From: Pseudomonas baltica | Lineage (GTDB): Bacteria > Pseudomonadota > Gammaproteobacteria > Pseudomonadales > Pseudomonadaceae | Length of the DNA: 64,000 nucleotides | Assembly: GCF_031880315.1 (NCBI RefSeq) | Contig: NZ_CP134771.1 | Coordinates: 1,550,001 to 1,614,000, forward strand | Direction of reading: 5' to 3' | Part shown: in pieces, positions 57,667 to 64,000 of the stretch | Position numbering within the stretch: the stretch's first letter is position 1 | Layout: every line of letters begins with the position of its first letter | Position numbers and translations under genes: made by a program | Notes under the pieces: model-generated | Told to the model about the DNA's origin: nothing | Databases searched by the model: none | What the model saw: only the letters and a program-made list of their open reading frames with translations

Positions 57667-58911
57667 ATGAAATCAATTATCCCTGTCGAGAAAAACCCTT
57701 TTTACATTGTCACTCCACCTTACACTAAAGTATCCGCTGGCGTAACCTCACTTCATCTACTTTGCCACTACCTCAATTTGGCAGGCGAATCTGCCTATAT
57801 TGTTCAGTACCCTGCCGCGCAAGTGCCGATAAGAAGTTTGCCGGCCTACGTGACGCTGCAAGGTCAGACCGAGTATCCGGGCGGGATGATTGTCCCACCG
57901 TTGACCCTGGATATTATCGAGCATTACGACCGCCGCAAGTTGACGCCCATTGTTGTTTACCCCGAAGTTTTTGACAATCCACTCCGCGCCAAATTTTTTG
58001 GCCGCTACATTCTGAACTACCCTGGCAAGCTGAACACAAAATACACCGAAGCCGCTGACTTTGGCGTTGCTTACGCAAAGACGCTGGCGGATTTTTGTGC
58101 GACCGAGTATCCAGATCACGCACGTATCGAAGACATCTTGTTTGTCCCTACGGTTGACTTGGAATTTTGGCGCGCTCCGGATCGCGCTGAAAAGAGATCA
58201 GGAAGCTGCTTTTATGCAGGCAAACTTAAAGGGATCCATGGTGAGACGCCCGAGAACGTCCCTGCTGACTCCATCGAGATCTTGCGCAGCGACAAGATGA
58301 CCACCGAGGAAGTGCGCGATCTGTTCTGGCGTACCGAGGTTTTCTATTGCTACGAGGATACCGCCCTCGCAATCGAGGCGATATTGTGCGGCTGTCCAAC
58401 AGTGTTCGTGCGTAACAAGCACTTTGCCGGCCCACCATTAGGCGCCAATGAAACAGGGAAGTCTGGATGGTGTATGTCAGATGATGAGGGCGGCCTGGAG
58501 CAAGCCAAGGCAACAATCGGCCAATTTGCCGAACACATCAATAGCTACCTGCATGATATACCATCGCAGATTGCGAAACTCGGCCTCAAATGGCGAGCGC
58601 TAGCGGTAGAGCAGCCGTATGCAGGGACCATCAAACTGCCGCTAGAGCCCAGGATTGTACTTTTCGATCAACCACTACCTCCGTCATTCTCGCTGACAGG
58701 TGCAGATGAGTTTGATACAGGAGTTATCACTCAAAAAGTTCTCGATAGGGCCCCAACTATCGTTCGTTTCACCCGAATATTGATAATTGATACCTTGAAA
58801 ACACGAGGGCTCAGCGGAATAGCCCGTCGTGCTGTCGTAGGCTTGAAAAATCACGGGCCCATAGGGTTTTTGCGTATCCTCTCTGGCCGTCCGCCAAAAG
58901 GGGAGGAGTGA
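57667..58911 (+). CDS. Probable glycosyltransferase of the polysaccharide island
   Basis: A 414-residue soluble protein that looks like a GT-B glycosyltransferase. The N-terminal part (FYIVTPPYTKVSAGVTSLHLLCHYLNLAGESAYIV) is a Rossmann-like start. The middle has FYAGKLKGIHG (about 179-189), MTTEEVRDLFWRTEVFYCYEDTALAIEAILCGCPTVFV (about 214-251), where the family's donor-binding EAxxCGxPV pattern is recognisable. Codon use is AT-rich. The stop overlaps the next start as TGATG. Acceptor and donor are unknown. Confidence 0.75.
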   Translation: MKSIIPVEKNPFYIVTPPYTKVSAGVTSLHLLCHYLNLAGESAYIVQYPAAQVPIRSLPAYVTLQGQTEYPGGMIVPPLTLDIIEHYDRRKLTPIVVYPEVFDNPLRAKFFGRYILNYPGKLNTKYTEAADFGVAYAKTLADFCATEYPDHARIEDILFVPTVDLEFWRAPDRAEKRSGSCFYAGKLKGIHGETPENVPADSIEILRSDKMTTEEVRDLFWRTEVFYCYEDTALAIEAILCGCPTVFVRNKHFAGPPLGANETGKSGWCMSDDEGGLEQAKATIGQFAEHINSYLHDIPSQIAKLGLKWRALAVEQPYAGTIKLPLEPRIVLFDQPLPPSFSLTGADEFDTGVITQKVLDRAPTIVRFTRILIIDTLKTRGLSGIARRAVVGLKNHGPIGFLRILSGRPPKGEE

Positions 58912-60146
58912 TGGCTTACAAAATCACGATCTTGATACCTAATTATAATCGGGTCGACGCACTCGCTCGCCTGCTGGCAAGCACATTCGCCTCAATCGAG
59001 AAAGCAAACGCAGCAGAGATGTGTTCTGTATTGGTGGTCGATGATTTCTCGTCTGATGATTTATCCAAAATCGTTGAAAAATACAGCCATCATCCAAATT
59101 TTAAATTTTTACTTCAGGACAAAAAGTGCGGAAATGCTGAAACTGCATTCCTAACCTCTCTCCATCATGTGCAAAGCGAGTATTTCTGGCTTTTGGGTAA
59201 CGATGATCAAATTTCCATCGATGGTGTTGGACACGTATTATCTCTCATCGCCGATTCGAACCTAGGCTTTATCTTACTGAACCCAAGAATCAACAAGGAA
59301 AAAATCGCGCAAAGTTTTGTGCCACTGCACACGACAAGCCCTACTGTTTACTATGAACGAGGCAGGGACCTTTTTTATGACTTTGGATTCGTCACCTCTA
59401 CGACGACCTTCCCCTGCTTGTTAGGAAAGACAGCGCCAGTCGTTGATTATCATAGACTGCACGACCTGAATAAGTTTGCTACTGTCTACTCTCATACCTT
59501 TACACTGTTCGGCGCCTTTAAAGATCTACCTGCTTTATTTGTAAGCACACCTATCGTCAGTTTCACGCTGAATGAGCGAAAGGAAGAGTTTCACAAGCTG
59601 CTGAAGCAAGCCCCAGCGGGAATCGCATTTTATCATCAGTCATTAGGATTGATACGCCTGATTCGCGAAGCGGCACGAACGACGGAAATCTCGATTGCGG
59701 AGATCGGTTCCGCACTTGAAGATGAGGTTGACAAGGATAAAATGCAAGTTTATCCGACCTCTCTAGCTTACTTTGTGGGCTTTTTCTTTCTGGAGCAACT
59801 TTGTCGCGAACAGCACAATGTCATGTATCCACGTCCAGAGTTCGGCCATTTGGTTCGCTCCGAAACCAATGAAATAATGGGTATTATCGAGAGCTTTGGG
59901 GATATCGATCTGCATGACGCATGTTCAAAGGCACTTGCAGCATTCAACTGGCAAACCCCTCCCGCCAGTTGGAAACTTCACTTTCTCCGTTTGACACAAT
60001 CGAAGCTGAGAGAACTGGCTCATCTACGTGGTCAAGACAATACTGTTATAGACCCGAAAGACCGCCCACTAAAAATTGCCACTGGCAACTACCACGCATT
60101 GAAGCTACGAGGTGTTCAATCGACAAATGACGGTAGACCACTTTAA
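58911..60146 (+). CDS. Family 2 glycosyltransferase
   Basis: A 411-residue protein whose N-terminal 250 residues are a GT-A fold: ITILIPNYNRVDALARLLAS (about 4-23), VLVVDDFSSDDLSKIVEKY (about 39-57) and YFWLLGNDDQISIDG near 87-101, with the metal-binding DD in GNDDQ. The C-terminal 150 residues are helical and unassigned. The ATG is preceded by GGGGAGGAGTG and overlaps the upstream stop (TGATG), so it is coupled to the previous glycosyltransferase. AT-rich, as its neighbours. Confidence 0.85.
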   Translation: MAYKITILIPNYNRVDALARLLASTFASIEKANAAEMCSVLVVDDFSSDDLSKIVEKYSHHPNFKFLLQDKKCGNAETAFLTSLHHVQSEYFWLLGNDDQISIDGVGHVLSLIADSNLGFILLNPRINKEKIAQSFVPLHTTSPTVYYERGRDLFYDFGFVTSTTTFPCLLGKTAPVVDYHRLHDLNKFATVYSHTFTLFGAFKDLPALFVSTPIVSFTLNERKEEFHKLLKQAPAGIAFYHQSLGLIRLIREAARTTEISIAEIGSALEDEVDKDKMQVYPTSLAYFVGFFFLEQLCREQHNVMYPRPEFGHLVRSETNEIMGIIESFGDIDLHDACSKALAAFNWQTPPASWKLHFLRLTQSKLRELAHLRGQDNTVIDPKDRPLKIATGNYHALKLRGVQSTNDGRPL

Positions 60147-60164
60147 AAGAGGACTATGGGCTTC

Positions 60165-60196
60165 GGGCTTTTATACTCGTTTTGCGTATAAAAGCC
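60165..60196 (+). terminator. Hairpin after the glycosyltransferase pair
   Basis: GGGCTTTTATAC (60165-60176) and GTATAAAAGCCC (60185-60196) are a perfect 12-bp inverted repeat with an 8-base loop, 19 bases past the stop. No T-run follows on either strand, so termination is likely but unproven; it would also lie at the end of the convergent wbpM transcript. Confidence 0.5.
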
Positions 60197-60295
60197 CAAG
60201 ACGTGGGATGCCAGTCAGAACAAATGCGCTTCAAAACTTTCAAAGGGTAACAATGCGCTTGCTTTCCCTATTCGCGCAACTTCGTTCGTCTATAG

Positions 60296-62290
60296 TTATG
60301 GCTCGCGCCGCTGCTGCAGATGCTTCCAGTCGACTATATCGCAGGCGGGCGAATAACCACTGACCAACTGGCACATCACGTGGCGCCCGCGCGCAAAATC
60401 ATCAACCTTCAAAGCATCGAGTAACGACACTAATCCAGGTTTCAAGACTTCCCATGCCAGAAAATCTTCATTGGCACTCATGATCATCGGATGGTTAGTC
60501 GCGCAGACGTTATCGCCAATCAACAACTCTTCATACAGCTTTTCCCCTGGCCGCAGCCCGGTAAACTCGATGGCGATATCGCCTTGAGGATTTCTCTCCG
60601 AGCGTACCGAGAGCCCGGACAAATGCACCATTTTTTCTGCCAGTTCGATAATGCGGACCGGTTCGCCCATATCCAGCACGAACACATCCCCGCCCTTGCC
60701 CATCGAGCCGGCTTGGATGACCAACTGCGCCGCCTCGGGAATGGTCATGAAATAGCGGGTGACGTTCGGATGGGTCACGGTCAACGGCCCACCCTTCTTG
60801 ATCTGCTTGTGGAACAACGGAATTACCGAGCCTGAGGAGCCCAGCACGTTACCAAAACGCACCATGGTGAAACGAGTACGGTTGACGTGGGAAACCCGTG
60901 CGGAGTCCTGGAACAATACCGGAGCAACCTCTTTGCTCAGCGCCTGCAAGACCATCTCGGCCAGGCGCTTGGTGCTGCCCATCACGTTGGTAGGACGGAC
61001 TGCCTTGTCGGTCGAGATGAGTACGAAATTCGCGACGTTGGCCCGTACCGCCGCTTGCGCGGTGTTCAACGTACCCATGACGTTATTGAGCACGCCCTCA
61101 CCAATATTGTGCTCGACGATGGGCACGTGCTTGTAGGCGGCGGCGTGATAGACAGTATCGACGCTCCAGGTAAGCATTACATCCAGTAGCTTGTCCGCGT
61201 GGCGCACGGAGCCCAGGATAGGCAACACCTTAACCCCCCCACCCAAGCGATCGGCCAAGGCTTCAAGCTCCTGATGGATGACGTACAGGTTGTATTCACT
61301 GTGCTCGAACAGCAGCAACTGCTTAGGCTGCAGCGCCACGATCTGGCGGCACAGCTCTGAACCGATCGAGCCACCGGCACCGGTGACCAGCACCGTCTTG
61401 CCGGCGATACAGTGAGACAGCAGTTCCTGATCAGGGCTGACCGAATCGCGGCCCAGCAGGTCGGCAATGTCGACCTCTTGCAGGTCTTGGACGGTGACCC
61501 GGCCGGTGGCCAGGTCGGAGAAGTTCGGGACGCTGCGCACGTGCAGCGGAAAACTCTCGAGCAATCCAAGAATCTCCCGACGCCGGGAGCGACTGACCGA
61601 AGGTAACGCTAAAAGAATTTCTGTGGCTCCGGTCTCGCGGATCATTCGCTCGATTTGCTTGGGCGGGTAGACCAACAGGCCGGCGATGATGCGATTGCCG
61701 ATGCTGCCATCGTCATCGATGAACGCTACCGGGCGCATTTGACGACCCAGGCGCAGCGCCGCCACCAATTGGTTGCCGGCGTCTCCGGCACCATATATGG
61801 CCACACGGGTCAGGCCTTCATCACGACGCAGCAGGGGGGAACTCTGCATGCCCATGAACCAGTCGCCATGGAAGTATTGGCGCATGACCAGCCGCAAGCC
61901 ACCGACCAGGACCAGGCTCAACCACCAGTAGTTGAACACGATCGAACGTGGAACCAGCACTTGATGGTTGCTGTACCAGTAAACGATCAAAGCGAGTACC
62001 AAGGAAGCCAAGGTCACTGCCTTGCAGATGGCAATCAAAGCATCATTGCCGAAATAGCGCATGACCGCGCGGTACATGCCAACTCGGATGAAAATGGGCA
62101 ACGATACCAAAGGCGCGGCGACGAACAGCCAGCTATGCCGGACCATTGGATTGTGGGCGTCCTCGAAGCCCAGGCGAACCACAAAGGCCAGGTACAAGGA
62201 CAGCCATAGCACCAATACGTCCACACCCAGTTGCAGTGTGCGTTTGGTACGGCGTGACAGGCCCAACAGTTTCATTTTGAAGGCGTTCAT
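60296..62290 (-). CDS. wbpM: UDP-GlcNAc 4,6-dehydratase, WbpM family
   Basis: A 664-residue inner-membrane nucleotide-sugar dehydratase of the large WbpM/FlaA1 class, needed for B-band/O-antigen sugars such as QuiNAc or FucNAc. Four membrane segments occupy residues about 15-150. A first Rossmann domain (VAIYGAGDAGNQLVAAL, about 170) and the catalytic SDR domain (VLVTGAGGSIGSELCRQI, about 304) follow. The active site reads STDKAVRPTNVMGSTKR near 445, with Met in place of the usual SDR Tyr as in WbpM. GLRPGEKLYEELL near 580 is the family signature. In P. aeruginosa wbpM closes the O-antigen locus beside the uvrB/aminotransferase block. Confidence 0.96.
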   Translation of the reverse strand: MNAFKMKLLGLSRRTKRTLQLGVDVLVLWLSLYLAFVVRLGFEDAHNPMVRHSWLFVAAPLVSLPIFIRVGMYRAVMRYFGNDALIAICKAVTLASLVLALIVYWYSNHQVLVPRSIVFNYWWLSLVLVGGLRLVMRQYFHGDWFMGMQSSPLLRRDEGLTRVAIYGAGDAGNQLVAALRLGRQMRPVAFIDDDGSIGNRIIAGLLVYPPKQIERMIRETGATEILLALPSVSRSRRREILGLLESFPLHVRSVPNFSDLATGRVTVQDLQEVDIADLLGRDSVSPDQELLSHCIAGKTVLVTGAGGSIGSELCRQIVALQPKQLLLFEHSEYNLYVIHQELEALADRLGGGVKVLPILGSVRHADKLLDVMLTWSVDTVYHAAAYKHVPIVEHNIGEGVLNNVMGTLNTAQAAVRANVANFVLISTDKAVRPTNVMGSTKRLAEMVLQALSKEVAPVLFQDSARVSHVNRTRFTMVRFGNVLGSSGSVIPLFHKQIKKGGPLTVTHPNVTRYFMTIPEAAQLVIQAGSMGKGGDVFVLDMGEPVRIIELAEKMVHLSGLSVRSERNPQGDIAIEFTGLRPGEKLYEELLIGDNVCATNHPMIMSANEDFLAWEVLKPGLVSLLDALKVDDFARGRHVMCQLVSGYSPACDIVDWKHLQQRREP

Positions 62291-62331
62291 CGGTACTCGA
62301 CCTCGCCACCTTTGATGGGACTGGCGGTCAC

Positions 62332-62421
62332 CTTGCGAACGTTCGCAAGATTGAAAAATGAGGCCGCGAGACTAGCTCGCGGCGGGTGTTTCAATGATCG
62401 ACCCGGCAGGGTGCCGGGTCG
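62332..62421. promoter_or_regulatory. Three palindromes between the ThDP gene and wbpM
   Basis: CTTGCGAACGTTCGCAAG (62332-62349) is a perfect 18-bp palindrome 42 bases upstream of wbpM. CCGCGAG-ACTAG-CTCGCGG (62364-62382) and CGACCCGGCA-GGG-TGCCGGGTCG (62399-62421) are perfect hairpins. The last may end the upstream transcript, but no T-run follows. The first could be an operator or leader hairpin. Confidence 0.55.
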
Positions 62422-62429
62422 TTCAGTTA

Positions 62430-64000
62430 TTACAGATAACGTGCAACCTTCCCGACCACCGCTTCAGGCAAGTCCGGAGACATCTGATGCAGCGGATTGG
62501 AAGCCATACCGGTCGGTGTGACACGGCTGGTAATTTTCGGGAAGTAGGTCTGCTCTGGGTCGACCTTGACGATAAAGGCACCCGGGCCATCACTCTCGAG
62601 CAGCGCGGCAAAGTCAGTCGAGCTCTCGAAGCCCGGCTCTACACGCACTACTGGGATACCGTAGGCCGCGAACAGCGCTGCCCAGTTCGGCAGGCCGAGG
62701 CCAGTCTCGATATCGCAACCCACATAGCGGCCACCGAAGTAGCTGCGCTGGGTGGAGCGGATGGACGCGTAACCCGAGTCGTCGAAGATGAAGATCTTCA
62801 AATTCAGGCGATTGACGCCCACAGTACCGATTTCCTGCAGGTTCTGGGCGAAACCGCCGTCACCTTCAACCAGGATGACCCGCTGCTCAGGGTTGGCAAA
62901 CGCGGCGCCGATGGCTCCGCTAAGGCCGTAACCCATGGACGCCAAACCCTTGTTGGTAACCACGCGCTGCCCAGCCTTTTGGGCGAACACTTGCATCATC
63001 ACGGTAAAAGCCCCACCGCTGCTGCATGGCACGACCACGTCGTCGGCCTTGAGCAAGGTGGACAGGTGCTCGACCAGCTTGAAAGGCGACTGGTAGCCGT
63101 CGTGAGTGACGTTATCTTCGATCAGTGGCACGGATGCTTGCACTTCACGGCAGTAGCCATGCCACTCGCTCCACTGGCCCTCGATCTTGCCAGCCAGGGT
63201 CTTGAGCCAAGGATTGACGTCAGCGCAGATCGGCACATCGACGGTAGGATGGCCCTTGGTCAGCTCGGCAACGTCAACATCGACTTGCACGACTTTGCCG
63301 CCACGGCCAAATTCCTGCCAGTTGAAGCCTGTCTGTTGCAGACCCAGGCGCGTACCCAAAGCCAGCACCACATCTGCCTGTTGCAGCAACAGGTTGGCGT
63401 AACGCTGGCCCCAGGTGTTCGGCCTGCCGAAATAGCACGGGTGATCGGCAGGGATGCGATCCAGGCCGTTCCAGGTAGTGAACAGCGGCAGCGAGTGCTG
63501 TTCGGCGACTGCGGTCAGCGCCGCGGCAGCTTCGCGGCTGACGCCGCCACCGATCAGTACCGCCGGGCGCTGGGCGCTACGCAGTAATGCCAGGACTTCC
63601 TCCAGGGAGTTGTCAGCGGTACGCACGCCAGCAGGTATTGGAAGCGCTTTGCCGGTGATAGCAGCGGCTGGCGTAGTCGGCAGCTCTTCGGCGCTCATCA
63701 GGCGGCCTTGTACGTCCAGCGGCAGCTCGATGAACACCGGGCCTGGGCGACCACGCTCGGTGGCAGCGCAAAGGGCCAGGAAAGCTTCGCGGGACACCTG
63801 AGTGTCCAGGCGCTCTGCGGCCACTGTGATCGGGCGAGCAATGGCAATGCCGTCGATTTCCTGGATGCCGCGCTGGCGCAGCTGGCCATGGCTGAGGTCA
63901 GCGGTCTTGACCTGACCACCAATCACCAGCAACTCACGGCTTTCGAGGAACGCGCCACTCAGGGCGGTCACGATGTTGGTAAGGCCAGGGCCGGCCGTGA
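62430..64000 (-). CDS. Thiamine diphosphate-dependent enzyme (acetolactate synthase-like), partial
   Basis: The 5' end lies beyond the right edge; 522 codons to the stop are visible, starting within TAGPGLTNIVTALSGAF, a motif about 75 residues into such enzymes. The central domain (about 130-270 of the visible part) and the C-terminal ThDP domain are complete. The metal motif is GDGGFAQNLQEIG; the second ligand position, usually NN, reads DDSGYASIRSTQ. The catalytic glutamate would be outside the window. Its position beside wbpM, not an ilvH-type subunit gene, suggests a role in an O-antigen sugar or acyl group and not branched-chain amino acid synthesis. Confidence 0.85.
   Translation of the reverse strand, partial: TAGPGLTNIVTALSGAFLESRELLVIGGQVKTADLSHGQLRQRGIQEIDGIAIARPITVAAERLDTQVSREAFLALCAATERGRPGPVFIELPLDVQGRLMSAEELPTTPAAAITGKALPIPAGVRTADNSLEEVLALLRSAQRPAVLIGGGVSREAAAALTAVAEQHSLPLFTTWNGLDRIPADHPCYFGRPNTWGQRYANLLLQQADVVLALGTRLGLQQTGFNWQEFGRGGKVVQVDVDVAELTKGHPTVDVPICADVNPWLKTLAGKIEGQWSEWHGYCREVQASVPLIEDNVTHDGYQSPFKLVEHLSTLLKADDVVVPCSSGGAFTVMMQVFAQKAGQRVVTNKGLASMGYGLSGAIGAAFANPEQRVILVEGDGGFAQNLQEIGTVGVNRLNLKIFIFDDSGYASIRSTQRSYFGGRYVGCDIETGLGLPNWAALFAAYGIPVVRVEPGFESSTDFAALLESDGPGAFIVKVDPEQTYFPKITSRVTPTGMASNPLHQMSPDLPEAVVGKVARYL

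Overview
The window is chromosomal DNA from a Pseudomonas, most likely of the fluorescens lineage. The gene order purF-cvpA-dedD-folC-accD-trpF-truA-fimV-asd paralogue-asd-leuB-leuD-leuC is the one known from Pseudomonas chromosomes. Copies of the Pseudomonas REP element (GGGAGCAAGGCTTGCCCGCGA type) are scattered through intergenic spaces, and codon use is GC-rich.

Left part (1-29.3 kb) is core genome. Two tRNA-Asp genes and a tRNA-Val lie at the left end. They are followed by a long block on the minus strand: SDR-metZ-purF-cvpA-dedD-folC-accD-trpF-truA-fimV-usg-like-asd-leuB-leuD-leuC, covering methionine, purine, folate, fatty acid, tryptophan, lysine/threonine and leucine biosynthesis plus FimV. 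A LysR regulator diverges from leuC. Then come a PAS-PAS-GGDEF-EAL protein, dusC, a thioesterase, a tandemly duplicated tRNA Glu-Ala pair, gltX, uvrB with a consensus LexA box, an aromatic/aspartate aminotransferase and tRNA-Asn.

Middle part (29.3-48.4 kb) is accessory. It starts just after tRNA-Asn with the 3' remnant of a berberine-bridge-type oxidase gene. It carries a small lipoprotein, an XRE/small-protein pair, a YkvA protein, an FKBP isomerase and PcaQ. The assimilatory nitrate/nitrite genes follow: nirBD and a giant fused nitrate reductase/CysJ-like flavoprotein. Each of these two units has a terminator in its leader and an alternative antiterminator pairing. A hexuronate-type MFS transporter, a DUF1835 protein, a GNAT, a periplasmic beta-propeller and a divergent SDR/MmyB-type regulator pair complete this part.

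Right part (48.4-64 kb) is mostly surface polysaccharide. A three-gene minus-strand unit encodes an acetyltransferase, a TagF-like transferase and a P-loop kinase-methyltransferase fusion. It is followed by a LysR-controlled CitMHS/AtuA cassette, then a low-GC stretch (acyltransferase 3 and two glycosyltransferases), wbpM, and a thiamine-diphosphate enzyme that runs off the right edge. In P. aeruginosa the uvrB/aminotransferase/tRNA-Asn block sits next to wbpM. Here about 31 kb separates them, so the interval behaves as an insertion hot spot.

The observations I consider most worth following are the kinase-methyltransferase/TagF-like polysaccharide unit, the paired attenuators of nitrate assimilation, the REP element read in frame inside the nitrate reductase, and the CitMHS/AtuA cassette. 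I saw no CRISPR array, rRNA gene or complete insertion sequence.
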